From an uncultured Prevotellaceae bacterium (GTDB lineage Bacteria > Bacteroidota > Bacteroidia > Bacteroidales > Muribaculaceae), in the NCBI GenBank assembly GCA_900318335.1, contig ONKF01000009.1, positions 17,869-81,868 of the forward strand: a stretch of DNA of 64,000 bases, in the 5' to 3' direction. The notes under the pieces are model-generated. The model ran no database searches. It was not told the DNA's origin and saw nothing but the letters and a program-made list of their open reading frames with translations. Made by a program: the position numbers and the translations under genes. Shown one piece after another: positions 33,056-42,779 of this stretch (position 1 is its first letter; every line of letters starts with the position of its first letter).

Positions 33056-35314
33056 TCAATAAGCTATTTCACGCCCGGTGACTAAAGCATCGATAAGGAT
33101 GGTTGCATCAGCTATATCGACATTCCCGTCACAATCGACGTCGGCATTCAGTAATTGGATCGATGAAACACTGTCGCCCAACAGGTAGTCAATGAGCGCC
33201 GTCAGATCCTTGATACCGACATCACCATCATGATCAACGTCACCAAGCAAGAAACCCATCCTGTCCAAGACACTTCTCATGCCTGCCATGGCATCTATCT
33301 TGCCGTTAGGGCCAAAATGGGCCGCATTGGCTCCCGTGGTGAAACTGTCATGGATAGCGGTTTCGGCTATGATTTCCTTGACCTGACGGACACAGAGGGT
33401 GGGATTAGCCTGTAACCACAGGGCGATGATACCCGCTACAGTGGGTGCTGCCATCGATGTGCCGGTCATCACACCCCAATAGCTGCCGTCATCGGTCTTC
33501 ATGACAGTGGCAACATTATTGTTGGCAAAATAGGAATAACGGCTACCAGCAGCCACAACGTCAAAGCCCGGAGCACATATAGTGGGCAATGCGACACCAG
33601 TGGGGCCATAACCTGCGGCCTGATAGGACGAGAATGATGTGATATCTCCTACAGTTTGCGTCCTATCAGTAACAATACTATTCTGGAAATAGGAATAATA
33701 GCTATTGCGTGCGGCAAATGCTCCAGCCGAGATAATAGAATCGTTGACAGCATAGGTACCTATCGAACACAAATCATTGCCTGGAGTATAATAAAAAGCA
33801 GACTGGAGTGAAGTAAGGCCGGCACCTATCATTACAGGGTTATCGTAGGTACCGAAACTGCAAGAGGAGTTGCATACCCAAGCATCGGCTTCACAGGTCA
33901 AGTCATCAGCCTGTGGAAAGGCTGTCATTCCTATAGCATAACGACTCACCTTTCTACCATTGACCGTTGTGTATTGTTGCGACATCAGGTTACGCAACGA
34001 GACACTCAACAACGATTTCTTGCCATCAGATGAGGTCTTGCGGGTCACCTTGATATAGGCGACAGTGTCGGTCGAGGACTCATAACTGTAAAAATCTTTC
34101 AGGTCCGAGGCATTGAGTTGGATAGCGTCATTGTATATTGGCGACTCCCAAACGATTCTTCCAGTAGTCTTGTCCAAGACATGAAACTTGAAATCAAATC
34201 GTTTCCACTGGGTGCGCATCCACAGCTCGGCCTGGAAAGACTTATAATAATAAGTGGAGTCCATACTGCTTGACGGTTTACAGTAGAACAATAAGTTCAG
34301 CGGGTTCTTAGTGGAAATCTGTTTATAGGCATAGAAATCACGACCTGCTGTATTTCCTGCCGCAATCACAAAGATACGTCCCGGTCCAGTAACCTGGGCA
34401 ATGGCCTTGGACAAATAATCATTGCCATCATGCTGGCCTCCAGGAACACTGATACTCAAACTCATAACACACGGCTTACCCACGCTGTCGGCATAACACT
34501 TGATATAGCGAGCGCAATTGGCCAGTTCCACTACCGACAAGCTGCCGTCAGTTCTGGAAACGGGACACAGGATGATGTCGGCAGCGGGAGCCATGCCTCC
34601 ATAACCATTGACGATGGAGCCAGCGGCGATACTTGCGGTATGAGTGCCGTGGGTGCCCGTGTTGTCATCGGTTGTCAACGAGTAAATCTCATCACCCATA
34701 AAGACCGAACCTGGCAATTTGGAATTCCTGTAATAGACAGGGTGTCCCGTGCTGACCTGGGTATCATAAACCCTGACAATGCGTGTTTTGTTCACGTTGT
34801 CATTGGACCTGAAAGCACGATGCTGGAAATCAAATCCCTTATCGATAACACCGATGATGACGCCCTTGCCGTTGAAATTGTGAGGCAAGCCATTCTGTTT
34901 CCCGTTGATGACTTGACCGGCATGGGTCACGCTCATCGTTGAATCGGTACATAATTCAGCCCTGAGGCTTACTTCGACGTCGTTTACTCCAGGCAGTGCC
35001 GATACTGCAGCCAAGCGCTCGAGAGGAATCTGTGCCGTGACAAAGCCATCAAAAAGGCTGTTGACAATAACCCCCTGACTCTCTAAGGCATCAAGCGTGC
35101 GCTCATTATCGATGGCAATGAACGCATCCACCATTTCCACACCATCAATTAAGCGTGGCGACACATAGCGGTTATACTGGTTCATCCCTGATTTACCGCT
35201 CCACATCTGTTCCTCAAAAAAATCCTGGACAGATGATGGTAACACTCTTTGGGCTAAACTGTTTGCATAGCACAAGAGCACAAAGAGAGAGAACAAATAA
35301 AATACTTTTCTCAT
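33056..35314 (-). CDS. Secreted subtilisin-like (S8) protease with dockerin-like tail (copy 1)
   Basis: A 752-residue exported protease. The signal peptide is MRKVFYLFSLFVLLCYANSLA. The catalytic residues are D158 (GVIDKGFDF), H222 (GTHGTHTAS) and the Ser in GTSMAAPTVAGI. The last 65 residues hold two calcium-loop repeats of dockerin type I (GDVDHDGDVGIKDLTALIDY and ADVDCDGNVDIADATILIDA). The start at 35314 gives the signal peptide; an upstream in-frame ATG at 35374 would overlap the neighbouring gene. It follows its paralogue after 56 nt and has no clear promoter, so co-transcription is likely. Confidence 0.9.
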   Translation of the reverse strand: MRKVFYLFSLFVLLCYANSLAQRVLPSSVQDFFEEQMWSGKSGMNQYNRYVSPRLIDGVEMVDAFIAIDNERTLDALESQGVIVNSLFDGFVTAQIPLERLAAVSALPGVNDVEVSLRAELCTDSTMSVTHAGQVINGKQNGLPHNFNGKGVIIGVIDKGFDFQHRAFRSNDNVNKTRIVRVYDTQVSTGHPVYYRNSKLPGSVFMGDEIYSLTTDDNTGTHGTHTASIAAGSIVNGYGGMAPAADIILCPVSRTDGSLSVVELANCARYIKCYADSVGKPCVMSLSISVPGGQHDGNDYLSKAIAQVTGPGRIFVIAAGNTAGRDFYAYKQISTKNPLNLLFYCKPSSSMDSTYYYKSFQAELWMRTQWKRFDFKFHVLDKTTGRIVWESPIYNDAIQLNASDLKDFYSYESSTDTVAYIKVTRKTSSDGKKSLLSVSLRNLMSQQYTTVNGRKVSRYAIGMTAFPQADDLTCEADAWVCNSSCSFGTYDNPVMIGAGLTSLQSAFYYTPGNDLCSIGTYAVNDSIISAGAFAARNSYYSYFQNSIVTDRTQTVGDITSFSSYQAAGYGPTGVALPTICAPGFDVVAAGSRYSYFANNNVATVMKTDDGSYWGVMTGTSMAAPTVAGIIALWLQANPTLCVRQVKEIIAETAIHDSFTTGANAAHFGPNGKIDAMAGMRSVLDRMGFLLGDVDHDGDVGIKDLTALIDYLLGDSVSSIQLLNADVDCDGNVDIADATILIDALVTGREIAY

Positions 35315-35370
35315 ATGATCTTTTTTATATTTCAATTTTAATTGTATCAAATCGATGTCTATGCCATATA

Positions 35371-37671
35371 TCATGCCGGTTCATCTCCTGATGGCCCCAG
35401 AATCAAATCAATCATTGCACCGATATCCTTGATCGAAATGAAACCATCCAGATTCACATCGGCTGCCGGTGAAACAAACACCAGCAGATTCTCTCCTAAC
35501 AGATAATCAATCAAGACCGAAAGATCTTTAATAGAGAACTTGCCATCGCCATTCACGTCACCCAACATAAAGTTAGGATTGTTATTAATCAGATACACGG
35601 CTCCTCCCAGAGCATTGATCTTGCCATTAGGTCCAAATCGAGGTGAAGTGTAAGTATAATTGTCCTTGATAGCAGTCCGGGCCATAAGATCCTTGATCTG
35701 CTGCACTGATAGATCGGGCTGAATCTGCAGCCACTGCGCGATGATACCAGCCACAGTCGGTGCAGCCATTGATGTGCCCGTCATTACACCCCACAAGCTA
35801 CCGTTATCAGACCTCATCACCAGGTCGCGGTGAACAAGATTAGTCTGGAAATAAGAATAACGGCTACCTGCAGCTATTACGTCAAAACCTGGAGCAGTAA
35901 TTGTGGGCAATGCGACACCAGTGGGGCCAAATCCTGCCATCTCGTAACTCGATGCTCCATAGATTGCACCCACGGTTCCGGTTGGGTCTATCACAACCGA
36001 GTCGCGATTTAACGAGTAGAAGGTATTACGAGCCACATAGGCACCAGCCGAAATCACCGAATCACAAACGGCATAACTGTTAATCGAGCAATTATTATCA
36101 GGAACTGCATAGAAATTATTATGCACAATCGTAACCACACTGCTGTCTTCGGTAATAGAGTCGGAATACACAGGACCTATCATCCGGCCAAAGCGGCCAT
36201 TACTCGAACCCATCCAGGCATCCACATAATTCTCGGCACCCTCATTTTCAGGGTAAACACTGAGTCCTAACCTGTAATTGCTGACAAAACGTCCAGAAGG
36301 TTCAACATAGTAGGACTTGGATCTCATATTGAATAGGCTCACATTCATGTAGTATCTGCTGGAATTAGCATCCTGCATCAGATGGGCCTGAATCATGCTC
36401 ATATTACTTAACGCCGGGTCTGGTCCATAAAACTCTCCGAAATCATCAGCAGTAAATATACCTGACATACCTACGGGTTCACTTTCCCAAACAATGCGGT
36501 TGGTCCTCTTGTCAAAAACATGAAACTTTACTTTCAGACGATTACCGGTGCCACGGGTCCAAACGTTAAAGGACTCATTGAGATAATAGTAGTTGTTATC
36601 GGTTTGAGAATAAAAGTAGTCAACGAGGATATTCAGCGGTTTGTCGGATGTGGATGGGCCATGCACATAATAAGGCAAGCTACCGCTATTGCCAGCAGCC
36701 ATCACAAAGATACGTCCAGGTCCCACCAGGTTCTTGACCGCCCTCGAAATGTAGTCCTTGCCATCGTGAGACCCCAGGTTGGTACTCATGCTCACATTGA
36801 TGACACAGGGTTTATTCACACTGTCGGCATAAGCAAAGATGTACTTGATGCAATTCACAACCTCAGTCTCCGAGACACCGGAATTCAGAGTGCGCGACGA
36901 ACACAAAACGATGTCGGCACCAGGGGCCATGCCGCCATAGCCGTTCACATGGGTGCCGGCAGCGATACTGGCCACGTGAGTGCCATGAGCCCCATTGGCA
37001 TCATAGGTCATTGTATCAATCTGCTCTCCCATAAAAACAGATCCTGGCAATGTCCTGCCTTCCACAACTGCTGGACTTCCCTTAGTGTTCATGGGGTCAT
37101 ATACCCTGACGATACGTGTCTGGCTCTGGTCTCCTGCACTCTTGAAAGTCTCGTGCTGGTAATCAAACCCTCCGTCAATCACACCTATGATCACGCCACT
37201 TCCATCATAAGCCTGGGGCAGTCCGTTTGCTATTCCATCCAGCAATTGTCCGGCATGGGTGACACGCAGTGTGCTATCGGTGCACAGGTCCATATATCCA
37301 CTTATCTGCACATCGTTCACTCCGCCAAGCTGCGATACACTGGTCAGGACATTCAAGGGAATGCGCGCTGTGACAAAACCGTCAAATGCACAATTCACCT
37401 CAACCCCCATTGACTGCAGGACATCAATCACAGCATTATTGTCAATACCGATAAAGGCATCAACCATCATGACACCATCCACTTTGCTTGGTAGCACAAA
37501 TTGGGACCTCATCAGCGGTGATGATAAGACAGCCTTGTCGGTCACGCGATCCCTGACTTGCATCTGACCCAGGAATTGCGGGATATTACCTTGCTTGAAC
37601 TCATCTCCGAACTGGGCATAACCGATGCCCAATGACATAAAAGCGATAAAGGCAAATAATAATTTTTTCAT
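35371..37671 (-). CDS. Secreted subtilisin-like (S8) protease with dockerin-like tail (copy 2)
   Basis: A 766-residue paralogue of the next gene. It has a signal peptide (MKKLLFAFIAFMSLGIGYA), then D in GVIDGGFDYQ, H in GAHGTHVAS and Ser in GTSMAAPTVAG. The tail has two dockerin-type calcium loops (GDVNGDGKFSIKDLSVLIDY and ADVNLDGFISIKDIGAMIDL). The prodomain-like N-terminal part, including the DAFIGIDN-type segment, is shared with copy 1. The promoter at 37702-37733 serves this gene first. Confidence 0.9.
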   Translation of the reverse strand: MKKLLFAFIAFMSLGIGYAQFGDEFKQGNIPQFLGQMQVRDRVTDKAVLSSPLMRSQFVLPSKVDGVMMVDAFIGIDNNAVIDVLQSMGVEVNCAFDGFVTARIPLNVLTSVSQLGGVNDVQISGYMDLCTDSTLRVTHAGQLLDGIANGLPQAYDGSGVIIGVIDGGFDYQHETFKSAGDQSQTRIVRVYDPMNTKGSPAVVEGRTLPGSVFMGEQIDTMTYDANGAHGTHVASIAAGTHVNGYGGMAPGADIVLCSSRTLNSGVSETEVVNCIKYIFAYADSVNKPCVINVSMSTNLGSHDGKDYISRAVKNLVGPGRIFVMAAGNSGSLPYYVHGPSTSDKPLNILVDYFYSQTDNNYYYLNESFNVWTRGTGNRLKVKFHVFDKRTNRIVWESEPVGMSGIFTADDFGEFYGPDPALSNMSMIQAHLMQDANSSRYYMNVSLFNMRSKSYYVEPSGRFVSNYRLGLSVYPENEGAENYVDAWMGSSNGRFGRMIGPVYSDSITEDSSVVTIVHNNFYAVPDNNCSINSYAVCDSVISAGAYVARNTFYSLNRDSVVIDPTGTVGAIYGASSYEMAGFGPTGVALPTITAPGFDVIAAGSRYSYFQTNLVHRDLVMRSDNGSLWGVMTGTSMAAPTVAGIIAQWLQIQPDLSVQQIKDLMARTAIKDNYTYTSPRFGPNGKINALGGAVYLINNNPNFMLGDVNGDGKFSIKDLSVLIDYLLGENLLVFVSPAADVNLDGFISIKDIGAMIDLILGPSGDEPA

Positions 37672-37701
37672 GATTCGGTAATAATTTTAGTCTACGACTT
37701 A

Positions 37702-37733
37702 CAAAGGTAAACATTCTTCTATATTTCGCCAAA
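37702..37733 (-). promoter_or_regulatory. Promoter of the tandem subtilase genes
   Basis: On the minus strand TTTG (37733-37730), exactly 20 nt, TACCTTTG (37709-37702). The ATG is 30 nt downstream. Confidence 0.75.
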
Positions 37734-37758
37734 CTACTCGTGTCGGTCACACTGGTGA

Positions 37759-39444
37759 TCAGTTACTCAAAATCATATCAATGAGAAACGTGATATCGGT
37801 GATAGTGATTGACTCGTCTTGATTGACATCGGCATTTAAGAAGTTGAAGTGCTCCAATTCACTGCCCAAGACGTAATCAATGAGTGCAGTCACATCATTG
37901 ATGGCCACATTCCCATCATCGTTCACATCTCCCAGGATGATAACGGGTTGGGGCTCAATCACCTCCAGCCTGAAGGCAAGGTTATCCAGGTCGAAAGTTA
38001 TCAGATATTCATCCCCGTTGCCAGTGAAGTAATAAGAATAGTCATTGGCACGCTTTGCGGTAGCATAAGTGACATCTGTGGTGATGGTTGTAGTGGCCGC
38101 TGGGCCATAACGGTAAGTCCCATTGAATGCTGTCCAATCATTGTTCCACAAGTCGGGGCCACCATCGGCAAACACAAAGTAGATGGGGGCGCTGATTGTC
38201 AGCGTGTCCACATAGGTTCCATTACCCAGGTTGGTCATTTTGCTCATGGGTTCGGTCAGGCTCCATGCGCCCTCACCGCCCACGATATAGATGCTGGCGC
38301 TGTCAGTGGGTTCAACGGGGTCGTCACCGCCGCCGTCAAGGAAAGCGGGCATTTCTAACAAGGCATCCATTAACTGACCGTTCTGGTTGTCCCACCAGCC
38401 ACAGTTGTACCAATCGGTAGTCACATGGTTACTGTAATTGATGCCATATTCGTTGGCCTCCGGGAACCACCAGTAAAGGCCATTCACTCGGCTGTGGGCA
38501 TTGAGCATCGTAATCAAATCGGCTGCAAACGCCTTCTGCCCTGCTTCGGTGGCAGGCCATGTGGACTGCAGGTCATATGAGGCATCCGAGGGATAGTAAG
38601 CATGAGGATAACCAGTCTCAACAATCTGAATCTTCTTGGCCGGATAGGACGTCTCGAGCGTCGTGAGCAAATCATCAAGCACACTGAGGCCACCATGCCA
38701 GTAAGGATAATAACTGAGACCGATAATATCAAAATCGGTTGTATAGTTCCTAAGCGTCTGGTAGAAAGAGATCACGTTTGTCACACGACCCATCTCGGTA
38801 TGAACAACGATCTTGGCAGCGGGACACATCTCGCGACAAGCCTTAATGCCCTGCTTGAGATAGTTCGCAAAATTCTCAAAGGTACCGTTACCGTAATTGG
38901 CACCACTGGGGTAACAATGCCCTGTGGGCCATAACATGCCATAGGTCACCTCGTTACCGACCTGAATGAAATCGGGCTTGGCACCAGCGGCTATCATGGC
39001 AGCGAGTACCCGCCTGGTATAGTTATAGACACTATCGCCCAGGGCGCTCGCCACTGTCCATGACGAGGGGGTGGAATGCTGACCCGGATCCGTCCAGGTG
39101 TCGCTGTAATGGATATCAAGCAGGAAATCAAATCCTGCGGTCTTGATGCGCTGGCCCAGGGCGATGACATAGGGCAAATCCTGGCACACACCTTGGCCCT
39201 GATGCTCGGCACTGGCCTGGGAAGGATCGACAAACAGGCGAACACGCATTGCGTTCAACCCCATTGTTTTCAGGTAGTTGAGCATATTGGTAATCCTCTT
39301 ACCATTCTCATCGTAATAAATGGCACCACGTTGCTCATATTTTGTAAGCAGGGAAATATCACCGCCCACATACCTGGAAGTGGCCGCATTGCTGATAGAG
39401 CACGTCAGCAGCATGCAAGCAAACAAATAGTATAATCTTTTCAT
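37759..39444 (-). CDS. Secreted GH53 endo-beta-1,4-galactanase with dockerin-like tail
   Basis: A 561-residue enzyme that cleaves beta-1,4-galactan side chains of pectin. A signal peptide precedes the GH53 barrel (about 25-340), with the acid/base Glu near residue 165 (QVGNEVTYGM) and the nucleophile Glu in IQIVETGYPHA. A beta-rich middle domain (about 385-490, with AFNGTYRYGP) resembles SusE/starch-binding modules. The end has two dockerin-type loops (GDVNDDGNVAINDVTALIDY and ADVNQDESITITDITFLIDM). No SusC/SusD genes are adjacent. Confidence 0.9.
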   Translation of the reverse strand: MKRLYYLFACMLLTCSISNAATSRYVGGDISLLTKYEQRGAIYYDENGKRITNMLNYLKTMGLNAMRVRLFVDPSQASAEHQGQGVCQDLPYVIALGQRIKTAGFDFLLDIHYSDTWTDPGQHSTPSSWTVASALGDSVYNYTRRVLAAMIAAGAKPDFIQVGNEVTYGMLWPTGHCYPSGANYGNGTFENFANYLKQGIKACREMCPAAKIVVHTEMGRVTNVISFYQTLRNYTTDFDIIGLSYYPYWHGGLSVLDDLLTTLETSYPAKKIQIVETGYPHAYYPSDASYDLQSTWPATEAGQKAFAADLITMLNAHSRVNGLYWWFPEANEYGINYSNHVTTDWYNCGWWDNQNGQLMDALLEMPAFLDGGGDDPVEPTDSASIYIVGGEGAWSLTEPMSKMTNLGNGTYVDTLTISAPIYFVFADGGPDLWNNDWTAFNGTYRYGPAATTTITTDVTYATAKRANDYSYYFTGNGDEYLITFDLDNLAFRLEVIEPQPVIILGDVNDDGNVAINDVTALIDYVLGSELEHFNFLNADVNQDESITITDITFLIDMILSN

Positions 39445-39471
39445 CACATGGAAGTTTTTATTGATATAATG

Positions 39472-39479
39472 CAAAATTA
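39472..39479 (-). promoter_or_regulatory. -7 box upstream of the GH53 gene
   Basis: TAATTTTG on the minus strand, 27 nt before the ATG. The -33 element is not clear. Confidence 0.45.
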
Positions 39480-39559
39480 ACTCATAATCATTAAATTAGC
39501 CTAATCCTGCTGACTTTTTAACACTATTTGCAGAAAAGCCAGCATTCCCGACCCGTCGG

Positions 39560-40606
39560 TCAAGCATGCAGGATTTTATAGATAAGCTCCTTGAGCAAAG
39601 CATACTGATCTTGACGCGATCCGATTCCCTTGCTTCTCGTATCACATTCCCTCAAGAACCCGATAATGTTGACCAGCGAGCGGGTATTGTACATGCGGGT
39701 GGCATCCAGGAACTTACGGGCTCTCCACTGGCTGCGGGTGCCTACCAGCGCCATGATAGCATCTGGAGACTTGTCGCGTGCGGTCGCTGCAAGCAACACG
39801 CTCGAGAAGAACGAGAATAGCATCGCTACACTTATCATGGACGGGTTATTCTTAGGGTTACGCTCAAAGTAGTCCACGATGCGGAAGGCCTTGGCAGCAT
39901 CACGCCGTGCAAGGGCGTCTTCAAGCTCAAAATTGTTGAAGTCCTTGCTGATGCCGATGTTCTGCTCTATGAGCAAGGGGGTGATGTTGTTGTCGTTGGC
40001 AAGCATCGACAGCTTGTCGAGTTCGCTGAATAAGCGGGCGATATCGGTCCCGATGTGGTCGGCAAGCATGCTGGTGGCCTTGTTATCGATATTGCAGCCC
40101 AAGGAATTGGCATAATTGACAATAAGCGTTTCAAGCTCACGCCCTTCACGTACTTTATTGGAGTCAAAAATGACACCGGTTTTAGCGGCCTTGAGCGCAT
40201 CGGCAAACGGTTTGCTCTTAAGCGTCTCACCCTTGATGCAAATCACCAGGATGGTAGAGGGAAGAGGTTTTTCGGCATAGGTAGAGAACAAGTCCAAGTC
40301 ATTCTTGTGACCTGGCTGCTTAGGGATGAGCTGTGCCTCACGCACGACGATAACCTTGTACTGGGAGAAGGCGGGATACTGCTGGCAGGCACTGATCACC
40401 TCACGAACATTTGCCGTGTTACCATAGAAGAGTGACAAGTTGAAGTCGCGCTGGTCCTGGGTCAACGCGGTGTCAATGATGAGCTGCTGCAGGCGGTCGA
40501 TATAATAGGGTTCCTCGCCTTGCAGGATATAGATGTTCCTGAACTTGCCGCCCTTGATTTCTTTAGTCAGCGAAGTATAAGTTACCGTTTCTCGTTTAAC
40601 TGCCAT
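39560..40606 (-). CDS. holA: DNA polymerase III delta subunit
   Basis: A 348-residue clamp-loader subunit that opens the sliding clamp. The start MAVKRETVTYTSL at 40606 fits; the following segment FRNIYILQGEEPYYIDRLQQ is the conserved N-terminal block of HolA, with FYG and VVVREAQLIP later. It starts 13 nt after the M64 peptidase stop, so the two may share a transcript. Confidence 0.9.
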   Translation of the reverse strand: MAVKRETVTYTSLTKEIKGGKFRNIYILQGEEPYYIDRLQQLIIDTALTQDQRDFNLSLFYGNTANVREVISACQQYPAFSQYKVIVVREAQLIPKQPGHKNDLDLFSTYAEKPLPSTILVICIKGETLKSKPFADALKAAKTGVIFDSNKVREGRELETLIVNYANSLGCNIDNKATSMLADHIGTDIARLFSELDKLSMLANDNNITPLLIEQNIGISKDFNNFELEDALARRDAAKAFRIVDYFERNPKNNPSMISVAMLFSFFSSVLLAATARDKSPDAIMALVGTRSQWRARKFLDATRMYNTRSLVNIIGFLRECDTRSKGIGSRQDQYALLKELIYKILHA

Positions 40607-40619
40607 TGCTTTGATATCA

Positions 40620-42032
40620 TTAATGGGAAGTGTAGAAATCGGTGATACGGACAATCGCACGCGAGCACACGGGACAGAACTGAGAAACCTCATTGATTTT
40701 CATGCGGCACTCCTGAGCGGGACGATAAACACCCTTGGACTGGTATCCCCCACCCTCAAACACGCCCACACGCTGAGTGGCAGCATCGAGCAGGCGCTGT
40801 TCCTTTTCATTGGTGATCTTGCGGTAGTTGGGAACCTTGGGGTCGGCGGGTGTAGGAACCGGAGTACCCTTGGGCATCATGTCGGCCCACTTGCTCTGGA
40901 AATCGACAAGCGTCGTCAGGTTAGGCTCCCAGGGCTCAGTATCGGCAGGATACATCGACTCATAGGCGTCGTCATAGAAGTATTCATCGCCAAGACCCGC
41001 ATAAGCATGGCCAAACTCATGAACCAGGACCTGATGGAAAGTGGGATGGTCACTGGTGGTGACGGTAATTTGGTTATAGATGCCGCCACCGCCATAGGTG
41101 TCGCTGTTGACCAAGACGATAATGTGCTCAAAGGGCACACCTGACAGCACATCATACAGGCGGTGAATATCCTGGGTCATCAGGTAACGGTCGCTATAGA
41201 AGGTGTCGTAGTGGGTGCCAACAGGCGTCGAACTCCAGCGGCCCAAATGAGGCACACTGGGACCGCTCGTCAGTGACTCGGCAGCCACTGCCACGACATT
41301 GAATCTATTCTTCAACGAGGTGAATGGCTCATGGGCAAACAGCGCATCCACCACACGCTGGCAGTCGCTGTAGAATTTACCCATTTGGGCTCGGGTGTAG
41401 CCCTCGGCCACAATGGCAAGATCGATGCACTCGGTGATGTCGGGTTCTCCGTCCAAGGGGCCTTCAGTAGGCATATAGTCACGCTTGCCAGGCTGGTCTG
41501 CCGCTTTCTCGGCGATCGGCAAGGTTTTGCCTTTCCAGATGTAATGATACGGTATGCCGTTGTCGCCTATCTGCTTAATGAGAATGTCTGCGGGGTCCAC
41601 CGTGTGGGTCATCGACCCCACCACCTTGCCATGGAAGTCGGTGAGCGAAACGGTCACATCTACGGGCTGCTTGGGCATCGGCACATTGTAGCTGGCGGCA
41701 AAGGCCTTGTTGACCTTGGTGGCCTCCTCGGTAGCCTGCCATTCCTGGAACAGGGTCGAGAATGTGTGGACAAATAGGGTTGTGCCGCTGGCATGGTCCT
41801 TGACGGTAATCTGGCCATTGCCTTTCAATGGGACATCGGCAAGGCGGCTTTTTCGACCTGCCCAGCGGGGAGTGGAGCACATCTGCTCCAGGTAAATCTG
41901 CTGGTCATGGTTATTGCCGGCAAAGATATAATCGAGCCGCAACGTGCGGTCCACAAAGTATTCGTCAAACTGTTGCGCGCTTGCAGCAAGGCTAAGCAAG
42001 GCTATAGAAAGTGAAAAAAGTAATCTTTTCAT
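40620..42032 (-). CDS. Secreted M64-family (IgA peptidase-like) metallopeptidase
   Basis: A 470-residue exported protein. The signal peptide MKRLLFSLSIALLSLAASAQ is followed by an N-terminal beta domain and the M64 peptidase domain with the zinc motif VHEFGHAYAGLGDEY. Cysteines near the C-terminus (AQECRMKINEVSQFCPVCSR) are typical of the family. Its founder is the Clostridium ramosum IgA protease; most Bacteroidales members have unknown targets. The start at 42032 gives the signal peptide. Confidence 0.9.
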   Translation of the reverse strand: MKRLLFSLSIALLSLAASAQQFDEYFVDRTLRLDYIFAGNNHDQQIYLEQMCSTPRWAGRKSRLADVPLKGNGQITVKDHASGTTLFVHTFSTLFQEWQATEEATKVNKAFAASYNVPMPKQPVDVTVSLTDFHGKVVGSMTHTVDPADILIKQIGDNGIPYHYIWKGKTLPIAEKAADQPGKRDYMPTEGPLDGEPDITECIDLAIVAEGYTRAQMGKFYSDCQRVVDALFAHEPFTSLKNRFNVVAVAAESLTSGPSVPHLGRWSSTPVGTHYDTFYSDRYLMTQDIHRLYDVLSGVPFEHIIVLVNSDTYGGGGIYNQITVTTSDHPTFHQVLVHEFGHAYAGLGDEYFYDDAYESMYPADTEPWEPNLTTLVDFQSKWADMMPKGTPVPTPADPKVPNYRKITNEKEQRLLDAATQRVGVFEGGGYQSKGVYRPAQECRMKINEVSQFCPVCSRAIVRITDFYTSH

Positions 42033-42052
42033 TGTACTCATTATTTTTCTTG

Positions 42053-42060
42053 CAAAGATA
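42053..42060 (-). promoter_or_regulatory. -7 box upstream of the M64 peptidase gene
   Basis: TATCTTTG on the minus strand, 20 nt before the ATG. It diverges from the promoter at 42159-42190. Confidence 0.5.
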
Positions 42061-42158
42061 GTCATTTTTTAGAGAATATGGAAGGGATAATGGAGAATAG
42101 ACATGGCATTGACTATTATTTGCCTATGTTCTTTAGCCTGAAAGTTTTCATTCATTCA

Positions 42159-42190
42159 TTTGGCTCTTCATCCGACTTGCAGTAATTTTG
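42159..42190 (+). promoter_or_regulatory. Promoter of the HsdR_N-like gene
   Basis: TTTG (42159-42162), 20 nt, TAATTTTG (42183-42190). The sequence CGACTTGCAG abuts the -7 box. The ATG at 42216 is 25 nt downstream. Confidence 0.75.
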
Positions 42191-42215
42191 CCCAGTTAAT
42201 CATCATGAATTAGGT

Positions 42216-42668
42216 ATGGTGGAGTTGAATTTGCCCGAATATGAGTACAAGGTGAAAAAGCGGGAGGATGGCTCGTGGGCCATCTGGGACCGGCTGCGCG
42301 AGCGCTGGGTCTCGTTAACACCCGAGGAATGGGTACGGCAGCACTTTGTCGAGATGCTGATCAGCGACAAGGGGTTTCCAGCCGCACTCATGGGCAATGA
42401 GGTGTCGTTGACCCAGAATGGCATTGCCCGCCGCTGTGACACCGTGGTGGCCGACCGCACTGGACAGCCATTGGTCATCGTGGAGTACAAGGCACCGAGC
42501 ATCAATGTGACGCAGAAGACCTTTGACCAGATTGTGCGTTACAACATGGTACTGCATGCACGTTACCTGATTGTGAGCAACGGCCTGCAGCACTATTGTT
42601 GCCGCATCGATTACGACACCGCCAGCTACAGCTTTTTGGAAGACATCCCCCATTACAATGACCTGTAA
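42216..42668 (+). CDS. HsdR N-terminal-domain-like PD-(D/E)XK nuclease protein
   Basis: A 150-residue protein related to the N-terminal nuclease domain of type I restriction subunit R. The PD-(D/E)XK core can be read as RRCDTVVADR followed by PLVIVEYKAP. No helicase domain, specificity or methylase subunit is attached or adjacent, so it is not a restriction system by itself. The UvrD-type helicase gene follows after 111 nt with its own promoter. The role is unknown; DNA or RNA processing is plausible. Confidence 0.8.
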   Translation: MVELNLPEYEYKVKKREDGSWAIWDRLRERWVSLTPEEWVRQHFVEMLISDKGFPAALMGNEVSLTQNGIARRCDTVVADRTGQPLVIVEYKAPSINVTQKTFDQIVRYNMVLHARYLIVSNGLQHYCCRIDYDTASYSFLEDIPHYNDL

Positions 42669-42740
42669 GGGCAACTGTACAGCAGCGTTTTTGAATAACG
42701 GTTTAATATCTCAAACAACTTCTTAATAACTCTTGTGTTG

Positions 42741-42772
42741 TTTGATAAAATGATGAAAAAGTAGTATCTTTG
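42741..42772 (+). promoter_or_regulatory. Promoter of the uvrD/pcrA-like gene
   Basis: TTTG (42741-42744), 20 nt, TATCTTTG (42765-42772). Only 7 nt separate it from the ATG, so the mRNA is leaderless or nearly so. Confidence 0.75.
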
Positions 42773-42779
42773 CACAACC

